Source of the DNA: Geosiphon pyriformis
Taxonomy: Eukaryota; Glomeromycota; Glomeromycetes; Archaeosporales; Geosiphonaceae
NCBI GenBank assembly: GCA_016748015.1
Contig: JAAOMT010000003.1
Location: 1,434,147 to 1,498,146 of the forward strand
Direction of reading: 5' to 3'
DNA length: 64,000 nucleotides
Shown: positions 24,600 through 37,199 of the stretch, one piece after another
Numbering within the stretch: position 1 is the stretch's first letter
Layout: every line of letters begins with the position of its first letter
Program-made: the position numbers and the translations under genes
The notes under the pieces: generated by a model
Databases searched by the model: none
What the model saw: only the letters and a program-made list of their open reading frames with translations
Told to the model about the DNA's origin: nothing

Positions 24600-26241
24600 A
24601 TTGTATTCTCTATTGTCAACCTTGTCAAGCACAGTGAACGACGCAGCGTCATTACATAGTGTGGATCTGCTGCATGAACCACGAAAGCATGTGTTCAAGA
24701 AAGACATTTCCAAGACGGTCGGTGACAGATTCATCGAAGAAGGTGGATAATCGTAGAGGATTGCAGTTGATTGCTGTGTTTTGATCTCAAAGGATTAACT
24801 TGGAGTATTACCATCGGATCAAGATGAGCTGCCATCTACAAGCCCTCTAACAGACAAAAATGACCATTATGAGCAATCCGGTGTATAATGTCATTATTGC
24901 GAGAGCACTGTACAAAGCCAGCTATTTCAAAGCTTGAGTAGGTTTATTGTTGCTAATTTTAAAATCCAACCGCATATTATGCTCATTGTGAATGATTTAA
25001 CTTTTTGTGCAGTCTAGCCCACAGCTTCATCTTAGACGTTTCGCCATCAAGGATCGAGAGTGATTTTGATCTGGCTGAGCTCATCGCGGATCGTATGAGT
25101 CCAATACCATAAAGAAATTGAATCTATCTGCAATAATTTGTTCGGCTCCCCCGGTGAGAAGGTAGTTATGCTGATGGAAGTTTGAGTCGATCTAAATTTA
25201 CTAAATGCCTCTACGTGTTTGTGATTTGGGTAGAAGCGAACCGGCTAACTCCATCAAGCTCGTGCTAAATGGAAAGAGTTAAGAAATTTACAGCCGCCGG
25301 AATACCAAGACGATCTTTCCTAAACTGAGGAGAATTCAATGTTGAGCAGTTGTAAATCATTCCTATCTCTTGATGTGCATTAATTCGTTTGAATGTCCCA
25401 TTTTTTAATCCGCTTCTTCCACTACTCTTCTAGCCTGGACGCCTTTGACGCTTAACATAACCCCATAGAGCAAAAGGACCGCAACGAGAGGAAATGGTTG
25501 GGCGATTACCTGGTTCCTATATTTCAAGGAGCTTTAAAATTGGACGGTTCCCTGGTATGTTGTCTATTGGTTTTCACTTTTCTCTTAATTTTTTGTGGTC
25601 CTCTCTAGTCTTTCCAGACGCAATAAAGAGAAAAATATACTGAAAGATCATGTGGAACGAGGTAATCAGGCAGATATGTAGGCTGGGTTGTGGTGGTCCG
25701 CATAAACATGATCTCACAAAACTAGCATCACCTATCGAGAATGCTGAAAGATATGCTGGATGCCATGATAGAGAGATTCGTCGAATCTTTATACCATCGA
25801 GATTCAGGTGAGAAATTTAAAGTTTGCCTCTTTTAATAGCTGGCTGTGTGGTCGACAATGAATACTGAATTTTGGTTTAATTCAGCTATACATGACAGAA
25901 GTCCGAATATGCATGGTGGAAAAACGGGATGTTTATCGGCTTCACCTCCTGAAGTCGTTCGATCCCCCTTTGAGCCATTCATCGTATTGCAAACTACCGC
26001 CTTGCTCTTCGTAGGCATGGAAATAAGGGTAAGCTGCAATTTTGTATTTTTATTTTGACGGATCCCAAGACTGTCATCTATTGGTTACTACTTCATCACT
26101 TCAGTTCAGGGTATGTTGAGAAATCTGTGGCTGATGTTCGATGACAACACAGATCTTTCTCGTAGAATCCCTCATCAACATCCAAGAAATGACTTGATTA
26201 CTATGGAATCACTCAGGAAGACGGTGAAAAAGAAAAAGTGA
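24600..26241 (+). pseudogene. Decayed multi-exon gene of an unrecognised fungal family
   Basis: A less AT-rich 1.6 kb stretch with coding-like pieces separated by stops, frameshifts and surviving splice sites. Readable pieces in order include KHVFKKDISKTVGDRFIEE (about 24690), VYNVIIARALYKASYF (about 24880), SDFDLAELIADRM (about 25060), EIESICNNLFGSPGEKVVML (about 25120), RKWLGDYLVPIFQGALKL (about 25490), KDHVERGNQADM (about 25645), GCGGPHKHDLTKLAS (about 25690), MLKDMLDAMIERFVESLYH (about 25740), VEKRDVYRLHLLKSF (about 25918) and MLRNLWLMFDDN (about 26112). It ends in KKKK and a stop at 26241. Introns with GTATGT, GTGAGA and GTAAGC donors still sit between pieces. The pieces read like one protein family in order, but I cannot name its function. 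At least one stop (about 25681) and two frame changes break the late exons. Confidence 0.55.
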
Positions 26242-27159
26242 CTGTTTGATATAAAGAAATGAATGATGAACTGAATTTGATTCGTTTTGTATTCTTCCAT
26301 CATAATGCATGATATGTTTAATCATTGTCTTTACCTTTTAATTATAATAATAAACAGCTTCAGACCTCTAAATTTACCATTTCCGCAGAGGAAGGGTATT
26401 TCGACATTGTACACAACTCTTGGTTGTAGTAGTTGAATATTGATTTGGCATTTTTCGGTTATTTTAAGGCGGTAAGAAAAGTTAATCGTGAAAAGTACTG
26501 GTCGAGATGGCTAAGCAGAGGGTATTTCCAGTTTGTCATGACCATAACACGATGTACAAAGCAATTGAGGCTTTTATTTTTTTATGCCTAGAAATAATAA
26601 AATAGGTATTAAATATTTAACTTAGGTCATATGTATAAAATAATTGCTGATTAAAAATACATATACATTGTCAAATAATTATTTATACAAAAAATATACA
26701 GGCAAAACTTTGTGAATTATGTAATTATATTTATTACAATCTAATCTTTAATGCAAAATAAAATTTGATAATAATATTAATAATGCTTGTAACATTTTTT
26801 TTGTGATTTTATCATTGTGAACTAATACAAAACTTGAATTTGAACTTAAATGAATTTCACTTAAAATGTTAGCTATGATCAAATTACAAGTTGTAAATGG
26901 AAACATAATGTTGATTACTAAGCTCCCATACGATTAATCCACATTGAAAGTACAAAGTTTTAGAGAAAAAATATTACTACTATAGTTACTATTGATACGA
27001 TAGTTATTACGTTAGAGTACTATCTATCAGAAGCTTAATGAAAATTACTCCACTAATACTTATAGAGAAGATCCAAAAATTTTTCTTTGATATTATACGC
27101 CTTCAGATCAAATATAGTTTTCTTGTTAATGATTTAAAGACACGAAATTCAAATACTTT
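26242..27159. other. Intergenic
   Basis: About 0.9 kb between the decayed gene and the stop codon of the next gene, both converging here. No open frame, RNA gene or repeat of note. Confidence 0.5.
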
Positions 27160-28540
27160 TTAATGCTTTTCCTTCTCCATCAAGGCATGTTTTTCCTCAT
27201 CAGCGATATAAATGACTTGTTCGCCCTTAAGACAATTATCTTCTTCATCAGCAAGGGCCACTTGTTGATAAGTACCGCGACGACGACGAGCAGCAACAAT
27301 CAGAGCATGAGTGGCGGTTGGGATGGCAATGAAGACGAGACCAAAAATGGAAGTAAGGAAGATTGAAGCGATAATAACACGTGTGAATCGTGATGAACAT
27401 CTCCACCAGTGACGAAGACGACCGGCAACAAGGCCAAGAGCACATGGACGATGACGATCTGGTTTAAAATGAGTGATAGAAATAAAATTAGATTAATTCG
27501 GGTTCGTCATTTAAATAGTGATAATTAAAATTAATAAAGACCATCATAAATACATACCACTATACATGACTGGTGCTTCTTGTTCATCACCATTAGTAGA
27601 TTCCAATTTAGGAATGAAATCTAAATTCTCAGCATCATCATCAAGAACATTGAGAGTCTTGACTTCAAGAATCTTTTCAACGGCATCAGATTGTATAATA
27701 TCAACACCATCAATTTCCACAATACGGGTTTTGATGGTAATACGACGAAGAGACACGTTTGAATCTTCAGTGGGCAATGATTCAGCGGATGAAGTTACTT
27801 CAACGGTAACAAGCCCAATATCAAAGGAATCTTCCAAATCTTCAATTTTAGTGTTATTGGCGGCAGCAGCGGTTGAGTTGGTAGAAATAATTTTGGCTTC
27901 AACGACTGTGATACTAGTAACACCTAATTCAACTGGAACGTTGTTTACTAGAAGCTAAGAAATTGTATTCAAAGGGATTGATGTCATTTGAATGCCGCAA
28001 AGGGATAATTATTTAAATGATTTTGATTGTATATATATATCTCAGATTGGTGAAAATACCTGGTCATCGTTTAATTCAAACTCAATAATGACCGACTCTA
28101 GTCTCTCCGCCAATAAGTCGCCATTGTCGTTGACAAGGTCATCAATACGATTAACTTCAACAGCAAAAGATTCTTTTTTGGCAGACGTCAGAGTCTCTGT
28201 AATATCAATTATAGTTTCGGCAATATCCTCTATAGGTGTTGCCTGTGAAAAAACTATCAAACATAGACGAGAATGTGAACGATTAGAATGTGAAAGTTTT
28301 TGTCCAATAAAATTTAAGAGCTGCGCCTTCGCTAGGCCTCTTTCCTTCCTTTTCTTTATTATTTTTGTTTTATTTTTTATTGACTTTCAACTTTTGTTAA
28401 CTCTTTATTGATTTTTTCGCATCCCTTCAGTTTGGATAAACTTCTCAAGACACTCGAAAATAAGGTTTTCTCCACCAATAAGACTTACCAGACAAACATG
28501 CCAAAAAGAGCAGAAGAGCATAGACCGAGAGCTTTGTCAT
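27160..28540 (-). CDS. Secreted or type I membrane protein of unknown function
   Basis: Four exons, 28540-28489, 28229-28060, 27954-27558 and 27458-27160, give 305 residues. Exon 1 encodes a signal peptide (MTKLSVYALLLFLACLS). A hydrophilic ectodomain of roughly 200 residues follows, rich in Asp, Glu, Thr, Val and Ile, with N-glycosylation sites in AAAANNTKIED and STNST-like contexts. Near the C-terminus lies one hydrophobic segment (VIIASIFLTSIFGLVFIAI) with basic residues before it (RLRHWWRCSSRFTR) and after it (AARRRG), then an acidic and lysine-rich tail of about 38 residues. The exon-2 acceptor (TATAG at 28230) is the one that keeps frame; an alternative CACAG at 28243 does not. The layout suggests a cell-surface or secretory-pathway protein. 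I do not recognise the family. Confidence 0.72.
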
Positions 28541-29525
28541 TATTGACGGTGTTTGGGTTATTTTTTTCTAGAATAAAAAGTTGAAAAATAAAACAGTGTT
28601 GGTTTCTGGGTTTTTAATGGAAAGTGAAATGTGAGGATAATAAGAGAAAAGTGTAATAGATAAGGAGCGTTTTTAAAAAAAAAGAAGTTGAAAGAATGGA
28701 TAAGTTGAGGCTGAAACCAATAAATAAGTGACCAACACGGAGTAACAGGTTATCTAATTATTATTGGTATAAATAATAGGGCGCTATGGTAAAGGTAGAA
28801 TTGTATCGGCAGAACCTGAAATTGTGCAACTATGATAAAAAGATTACGAATGATGCTGAATAATTGTGGTTAAAGAATAGCCTTGGGCTTAACATAATGA
28901 TAAAAAAAATAGGGATTTTTTTCCTCTAGCAACCCTCATTCTTATATGTGGCTACAAAAAATCACTTACCTCTTGAACAGAGAAATTGGGTAGCTGGTTA
29001 ACTGATTTTGTTTTGAGAGAAACACTAAATAAAGAAATCATATTGAGAGTTAAACCTAAAATAAATATGTGTACAACATGGCAACGAGGTTCTAACGTTT
29101 TTCATCCGTTATAGTACACCCGATGAGATTGTATGTTTTTTTCAGATTAAAGGAACAAGATACATACGTCACCTGATAGATAAAAAAGCACCTTTTATTG
29201 AGGATACGAGAAAAGGGAAAGTGTGGTTGCAGATTTTAGGTCTACTGATGGATGATTATTTATAACTTTGGCTAAGAGTGATACTAGTTAATTAAAAGGA
29301 AAAATTTTGGGACAGTCTACTCATCGATCATCGGAAAAGTTATCAATTCAAAGCATTATTTGGATGCTTAGGACGCATAACCAATCAGAATTTAAGAGAA
29401 ATAAATAACCATTTTTTAAAGAAAATATAATCAAAATAATTATATTGATATAAATCAAGATACCAAGAAATAATTTATAAGATTTATTAAAAAATAATAA
29501 TAAGATTTTAATATTAATAAATAGA

Positions 29526-29584
<59 letters not shown>

Positions 29585-31254
29585 TTTTAAAGTATATAAT
29601 TTTTGTTTTAATATATTTATAATAAATTTTAGAATAATAAATATATTAAAATAAATTATTTTTTAATATATTTAAATTGTTTTTAAGTTTTTATCTAAAT
29701 CAAAATATTTATTTAACACTGAAAAATTAAATTAAACATGATTTAAATAAATTTTGAAAGTTTTCAAATCAAAATAGTAATATATAATATTATTTTTTTA
29801 ACAAATTACTTTAAATTTTTTTGCTTTTATTAACATATTGTTTAAAGTTTCATTCAGATATATATATATTTAAAGTGAGACTAGAATAATTTCTTTTATT
29901 TGAAATTTGAAATTTAAATTAAAGTTCCTAAAGATGCTAAATTCATTGATTTCACTAATAAATTTTTTTTATTTCAAAAATTTATGCTTGCCTGAGTAAA
30001 AGGGTTCTCATGTATTAACCTTTTTATTCCATAAAATTATCAATTATTTAGAAAAAAAAACCATTTTCTTTTACATAGGACTTCACGCTACTTTTGCTAG
30101 TCGTTAAAATAATTTCAAATTTCAAATTCAAATTTTATTAAGCTATTGTAAAAAGATATCACGTCTAAAGAACGAAGAATTGTAAAAATAATCCAAAACA
30201 GTTTGAATTTTGCAAATAAAAAAATGCAAGTAAAAAAACCCATAACTTATTTATTAAAAAGCAATTAATTGAATATTGTTGAAATCATAATAACCTTTCT
30301 AATTTTAAATTCAAATCTCATTTCTTAATAAAAAGGGGATATTTTCTAACACGGGAGAAAGTTCACCGGGATCAAATAATCTACCTTTTTTGCGTTCTTT
30401 CAATCCTGATTGCTTTATTAAACATTTTTAATTTTTTTTAAAAAAAACATTCCAGCTATAGTCTCTTCACAATGCAAGAGAGTTTTATCTATTCGTCTAA
30501 GATTCTGAAGAATGAGTAATGCTATGAACAGAATTACAATCAAAAAATTTCTCGAAATCTCTTTGGGAAATGAAAAATTTTATACATACTTATAAACTTG
30601 AACTTTCAATTAAAATAAGTATAAAATATAAAATATAAAATAAAGGAATAGGTGGTAAATTAATCTGAGAGTTAATTTTATAAATGTAAAAAAAGAACTA
30701 AAGTCTATTAAACTCCGAATTTATTAACCGAGAATATTCTTGCAGCAAGACTTTTTAACAATTCAGGATAATAAATCAACTTTTAAAGAATCACAATAAT
30801 TGAAATAAAAAATAAAGAATTCATTAAGATAAATGTATAAAACGACATTTAAATTAAACTTTTATTTGAACTTGTTTCATTTAAAAATAGCATGAAAGCT
30901 GACACTTTAGAAATAAAAATATTTTTTCTTTATATTTAAAATCAGTTGATTTTCTTTCTTTGGATTTTCAAACTTTTATTTAACCAAACATATTAACTCC
31001 AAATTTTTATGGTATGAAAGGTTGGATGAAATTTCTTTTAAAAATGTTTTCAAACTTGGGACCGTAGAAAACAAAATATCATACAGTAAAGGGGTTGTGT
31101 GTTTGAAGTTACACATGTAGATTAATACTCAACAATTTATTGCATATTTATTGTTAAGTCTTCTTTCCCATAAAAATGTTTGTAGTTAATAACCTCTTTG
31201 GCTAATTAGAAACCACTGTTCAGCAACTGAAAACTCAATTTCCCCCTTTACACT
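28541..31254. other. AT-rich intergenic region
   Basis: Holds the presumed promoter of the upstream membrane-protein gene (28541 to about 29350, mixed composition) and then AT-rich sequence with an AAT microsatellite of about 19 units at about 29528-29585. No supportable gene. Confidence 0.5.
29527..29585. repeat. AAT microsatellite, about 19 units
   Basis: An uninterrupted run of the trinucleotide AAT, the longest pure simple repeat outside the 53.2 kb array. Likely length-polymorphic. Confidence 0.9.
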
Positions 31255-33340
31255 TGCTTGAAAAGTCTATCCAAGAAAAAAATCTTGATCATTTTAAAGA
31301 TGAGAAATTTCATAGCATCAAGAGTATTGCAGAGAGTGGCTTTAGTGCCAAGCTGACAAGAAAGGGTAGCGATTTGCAATTGTATTGAAACGGTTAAAAA
31401 AACCCGTGAAAAGTGATATATCTGAGTTGAGAGAATTTATTAAGTATAAACTCACATTTATAATATCATTTTCAAAATATATATTTATCATAGAAAATGA
31501 TTCTAAAATAACTTTTATTTTATAAAGCTGAAATTTTTGAGAAGCTTAAGCCGTTATGAAAAATATCTTGAAGTTTTATGGTGTCACGAAAAGTAATTAT
31601 TAAGTCATTAAATAAAAACATATTCTTAAATTTCAATTTAATATTGAAGAAAGTGGTTCAAAATCGCTATAGATGGTCGAAATCAATATATATTCGTTCT
31701 GGAATATACAAATAGAGGAAACCTACGTCAATACCTTAACTCAAGCTTTTCTGAAATGATTGTTGCAGAAAAATTACGGCTTCCAAGAAAGCTATCTACA
31801 GATGTAAGCCTACCTACATGAAGGAAATATTATCTATAGAGATTTAGTAAGTGAAAGATATAGTCAAAAAGTAGAAGAAAGATTTTATTCAAGTTAAAAT
31901 TTACAAAATCCTTTTACTTTTTCATTCGAATGTCCTAATTCACAATGATTCTATAAAAATTGCGGATCTTGGTAGAACTTAGTGGGAAAGTCTCGGAATT
32001 TTATGGGCAACCTGCATATATTGAACCACAATGTTTTACGGATCTTGAATATATCCGAGATGAGAAATCTGATATATATGCACTGGGAGTGCTTTTATGG
32101 GAGCTATCGAGTAGACATCCTACATCCCTGAGCGTAGGGCTTACATTAAATAGAACTCGAGAAAGAAAAATTCAAAACATCCCTGTTAAATATGTTCAAA
32201 TTTATACTGAATTTAGGGATAAATTACCACAAAGTCGCCCATCCATAATTGAAATAGTTAATCATTTTAAAAAAATTGAATGGGAATTCGGCTCTTCTTT
32301 TCAAACAAATATTGAATTCGAGGAAAAATTCAGTGTTTCGAACTTTTGCACACCAAACCTGATCATATAAACTCTTTCAGCTTCAATGATGAGATTTATA
32401 ATAATAAATTTGATATAATTAAAGAATCATTCATCGTCATTAAAGAAAGTTTGCCGCTTGATGGTCATTCAAAAGTTGCCTGCATTGTGAAAAAGTATCT
32501 TATGCGCAATCAGAAAAAACTAAAGATTTATTCAATTCCTTGAATAATAAAAGTTCAAAGCATTCGATAGACTATATTTTGCTCAGCTTTTCTTTATGAA
32601 CATGGGAATCGGAACTATTCCTAGTTTAACAAAAAGCATTTTTAGAATATCAGAAAGCAGCGAACACAGAAGATTCTTTTGAACAATTCTTCTTAGGACG
32701 TTGTTATGATAATAGAATTGGTACTTCACAAGATCAACAAAAGCATTTGAACTCTATTCAAAAGCAGCAGAGGCGGGAAATACAAACGCACAATTCAATC
32801 TTGGAGGGTGCTATCAAGATGACGAAAAAGTATTTGAACTCTTCAAAAGCTGCAGAGGGGAGTAATACAAATGCACAATTAAATCTTGAATGGTATTATA
32901 AAATTGGATTAGGAACGACAAAGAATTCAGAAAAAGCATTTGAACTCTATTCAAAAGCAACAAAGGCAGATAATACAAATAAACAATATAAACTTGTACT
33001 TTTTTATGCTAATAAGTGGGGAGCGATGAAAAATGAGGGAAAATTTTTTGAACTCTATTCAAGAAATAGAACCCACAATTGATGAATGGGGAACGAAGAA
33101 AAATCCAGAAAAAGCATTTGAATTTTATTCAAAAGCAATAGAGACGGGTAATACAAATGCATAATATATAAACTTGTACTTTGTTATGCTAATGGATGGG
33201 GAGGGATGAAAAATCTTTTGAACTCTATTCGGAGATGTTATGAAAATGGATGAGGAATACAAAAAACCCAAGAAAAAGCATTTGAGCTGTATTCAAAAGT
33301 AGCGGATGCCGTAGACGAAATTGGCCAGTATTATTTGGAA
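31255..33340 (+). pseudogene. Broken TKL-type kinase with C-terminal Sel1 repeats
   Basis: Kinase and Sel1 pieces follow the order of Glomeromycotina kinase-Sel1 proteins but in changing frames. Visible in order: LEKSIQEKNLDHF and FHSIKSIAESGFSAKL (glycine-loop region, 31255-31390), ILKFYGVTK (about 31570), YIFVLEYTNRGNLRQYLNS (about 31690), AYLHEGNIIYRDL (about 31810, catalytic HRD changed to YRD, followed by a GTAAGT donor), VLIHNDSIKIADLG (about 31930), then one long frame from 31960 with FYGQPAYIEPQ, EKSDIYALGVLLWELSS and RPSIIEI. Sel1 units start near 32640 ([19 protein letters not shown]) and run to about 33340 with several stops. Multiple stops and frame changes rule out an intact product as read. 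Confidence 0.75.
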
Positions 33341-33912
33341 AGATATCAAGAAATTACAGGAACAAAAACAGATTTTATTTTTTTAAAATCCCTCCCTCCG
33401 TTTTCATTTTATTTTACGATGACGTAATTTAAATTATATATTAGTATGTAAAATATAATTTTGATCATTTAATTTTTTTAGAAAATAGGCCAATTTGTTA
33501 TACAAAGCATTTTTAATTAAATATTTCATCAATTAGCTTTTTAATATATTATAGAATTCAAATATGTTTAAAAAAGAAAATCAGTTTATTATATATCTTT
33601 TTAAAGATTTTTCATGCATTTAAAATGTTAAAAATTTTTCATTAAAAAAAAAAAAGATTTACCATTTGAATCATTTTAAGGCTAAAAGTCAAATTAATAG
33701 CATCAAATTATTTTCTTCATATATAGATAGTTGAAAGCCTCAAGAAATACTTTGTTATAAGAGCTGATAAAACAAAATTTTTATTATATTGAGGGTATTT
33801 TTTACTGAAAATTTTAATATTCTTATTAATAATATCTTTAAAATAATCAATAAAATGGGAAAAATACATGTCATATTAACTATATCCTTTAATAAAAAGC
33901 TAACATTCGACA
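33341..33912. other. Intergenic, AT-rich
   Basis: Convergent region between the kinase relic and the membrane-protein gene. Nothing recognised. Confidence 0.5.
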
Positions 33913-35697
33913 TCAATTAACTTGAGAAACTCGTGTTTTATGTTCAAGTTTTTGTGCCCGAACTAAATCAGTGGTATCTAAGAAATAGTAACTCAGAAAT
34001 TCCTCGAGACGTTGGATTCTATCGTTTTGAGACACTTTCTTTTCCGAATCATTATTGTGATGGCCATAATTTACTAATGGAATGTCTTCGGACTCTTTGA
34101 CAATTTCGTCAAGTTCGGACTTGAAAAATTTTTGCATAACGCCCCTAAATTAGAGAGCAAAATGAATATTGTGATTAAAAAATAAAAGAGAATTTTTAAA
34201 ATATATACCAGGGTTTTATTTTACTGCCTCCAAACAATAAAATGTACAGGGCGGTAGCAAAGCCTAGAAATTTGAAAATTTCAAGTTAATTATTAAAAAT
34301 AATTTGTCTTGTGATTTGTGAAATTTGTCAAAAATTAGCCGATTTAAAAAGTCATTACTAAATGCTCCTCCCGCAAGACCATAGGCACTCAAAAGTGTCC
34401 GAACGCTTGAATAAGATTAAGATTTGATATTCAGTAAGAGAAGATAAACCATATACTAACAATGAAATTTAATCGTAGATGATTTAATGAAAATTCATTA
34501 ATTACCGTCTCTCTTTTTCTACATGATGCAAATAATTGCCAACGCTAACCGAAAAATATGTATCGTCGTATGTAAACTGAGGACTGGAATGTAATGGAAT
34601 AATGTGACCTTTGGCCGAAAAAAAACTGGTGTCATCATATTTGGGATCAAATCCACATAGTCCAGCGATATCTCCTTTTCGTATAGATTTAAAGGTTGAT
34701 TGTTGAAACTTAATAATAGTTGAATGATTTCGTACTATAGAAAAATTGTTATCTTGAAGTTTCAAGCTTTTTAATTGAACCAAATCCTATATATATGTAT
34801 ATATATATATATATATTAAATAAGATATTATTATTATTATTATTATTATTATTGAAATGTAGGCAAACAAAATTTATCAACTTTACCGCTTCATTTCTTA
34901 TAGGTGTGCGATTCCAAAGAAAGTTGAAATCAGGATTGATTAATTGAACAGCTTCAATCAACGGATAAATAAGAAGTTAGTTCGAAAAAATTTCATTTGC
35001 AAACTTTCAATTAATCCCCCTCTCCATATTTATTTGGCTTACCAGCATTGGCGAGGTTATATGACAAAGTCTCAGCTTTGCTTATATCTAAAAACTTTAA
35101 AAATATACCAATCTTACGGAAATCATTAGGATAAGTTTCAGATTGAGAGAAATAAAGCTTAGATTCGGTGGAGAATTGATAACAATAGTTATTAGGTTGA
35201 TTATAAGGTGTTTTTACGATATAATTGATACCAGTATTACTGGTACAATTTATATGTTCGACTTTAGAATAATTTTGAAAAGTGAAAACACAGCGTTTTA
35301 TGTAAAGATCACTTCCCCAGCCACATATTTCAATGTCTGCGTTGATTCAATAAGAAAGAAAAGCACTATTTTTGAGCCAGAGGTATAATGAGAAAAAAAA
35401 TTTCAAAAAAAAACTCTTATTACCCGGTACTTTTATTCTATCAAGATAATTTTGCTCTATTTCAATAACTGGCCGGTCATTATGGATAGCGTATGCCAAG
35501 TAAGCAAAGTATACAAACAAAATGAGGGCGATCAAGGTTATAAAAATTGTTCTCAAAATAGTAAATTGTTTCGGTTCCTTTTGTTCCAGAAAAATAAAAA
35601 TATCAATTTTAGAATTTTGGTATCTTATGTTTAAAAAGGAAGTTTTTTTTTTTTTTTTTTTTACCTTTGGATGTCTCAAGTCAGAGAAAATATTCAT
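33913..35697 (-). CDS. Two-span membrane protein with a large extracytosolic domain, unknown function
   Basis: Eight small exons join in frame: 35697-35665, 35577-35424, 35336-35043, 34951-34887, 34786-34506, 34405-34359, 34263-34209, 34144-33913, giving 386 residues. After a short cytosolic start (HPKEPKQF) lies a first membrane span (IFITLIALILFVYFAYLAYA). About 220 residues of ectodomain follow, with Cys residues in DIEICGWGSD and IKRCVF and several N-glycosylation sequons (QNYS, INCTSN). The second span is in ATALYILLFGGS, then KIKPWGVMQKFF and an acidic, coiled-coil-prone tail (RIQRLEEFLSYYF). The F-G-G-S...KPWG motif after the second span resembles a multicopy membrane-protein family I recall from Rhizophagus; that is memory, not a search. 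Function is unknown. Confidence 0.8.
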
Positions 35698-37199
35698 TTT
35701 TTGACCTCTAGAATGTAGTATTGGTATTTTTCTAACAGCAATAACTTGATTTTTATTTTCAATGAAATGCTTTTTATATTTTGGAAACCAAAAAATTTAT
35801 CAAGCTTAGAGTTATATATTTAAGGTTCAAAAATGATAAATAACTGTTTAATTAAACAATTTAATAATTAAATTATTTATCTTCTGTCTTTAGTATGTTG
35901 AAATATATTCAATTTAAAGGCAAAAGAAATTTTAGAAATTAGGATGATGAAAATATTTGAAAATTGTATGCATAACGTGGGAGGCAAAAAGCGTTTTCAA
36001 TGAAAAACACGATTTTGAAAGCTTGAGAAAAACCATAAATATTTATTTTTTTTATTTAATGTCTAGATAGTTTTAACATATATTAAATTTTTATTTAATC
36101 TTTTATGCAACTTAAAAATCAAAATTAAAAATTAAAAATTTAGTTTTAAATCAAATAATAAAAAATATTCTTTTTTTAAATATAAATAAATGCTTATTTA
36201 ATTATATGTTGTTATTGATCAGATTGAGTTTTTTAAATAAATTTTTTTTTAAAAAGGTTTGTAAATATTTAACAATAATTTGAAACTTACATTATTGTTA
36301 TATTAATTAATTAAGTAATTAATTAATTTTTTAAATTTAAATTTCAAATTTGTCATTTACAATAATTATTTTAACTATTTTATTTTTGAAAATTGTTTAT
36401 TTAATTTAAATTATTAATTTAGCTATTGATATAATTGTTAACCTTATTATTAACTTGATCATTTTAAATATACAAATAAATTTTTTCAACATTATAAAAA
36501 TTATTAATTACATATTAAACATTTTTTTTAATATTTTAAATTAAAGTTAAATTAAGTTTTCCTTTTCAATCTTTATAATCAAACAATTAAATTATTTAAA
36601 ATTTTATTTTAATTTATCATTATTATTATTATTATTATTCTAATTAATCATACTTTTTTAGTTAATCATTATTTTAATTAATCATCTTTAATCACTTTTA
36701 ATCACATAATTAATATATATAAAAAAATAAGTTAAAAATAATTTAAATATAAAAAATTTAAAATTTAACATTTTTTATATGATAATAATTATGAAAACAT
36801 ATCTAAAGTATATCTCTAATATTTAAGCACTAGCCCCTATAAAATAAATTGTAGTTTAGTTCTCTAAAGAAATAAAAGTTAAAAAAACAACTAATCTTCC
36901 AAAATAACATTAATAAAGAAACAGTAAATAACTTTCACTTCAAGGAATTAAATTAAACCATTCTTTAGCTCATTTTAAATAAATAATTTCAAAGAACCGA
37001 TTCTTTATTTGAATTCTTTCATCTGTTTAAACTATAAAATAGTTTGATATTAATAAAACAATAAATATTATTATTGAAATAAATTTAAAATGCTTGTTAA
37101 TTTCTTCAACTCTAATAAAGATTAAATAATTTGAGCTATCGGAGGATATTCAGGATTCGAAAAAAAAGGCGTTTAAATCAAAAAAACTTTCTTGGATAT
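35698..37199. other. AT-rich intergenic region
   Basis: About 1.5 kb, extremely AT-rich after 36000, with a short TTA run at about 36618-36640. No supportable gene. Confidence 0.5.

Noticed and set aside
25846-26058. Plus-strand open frame of 70 codons
   Set aside because: A different frame of the same stretch (VEKRDVYRLHLLKSF) fits the decayed gene and its splice sites better.
27518-28411. Two plus-strand open frames of 146 and 139 codons
   Set aside because: Antisense to exons 3 and 2 of the minus-strand membrane-protein gene, which joins cleanly with a signal peptide.
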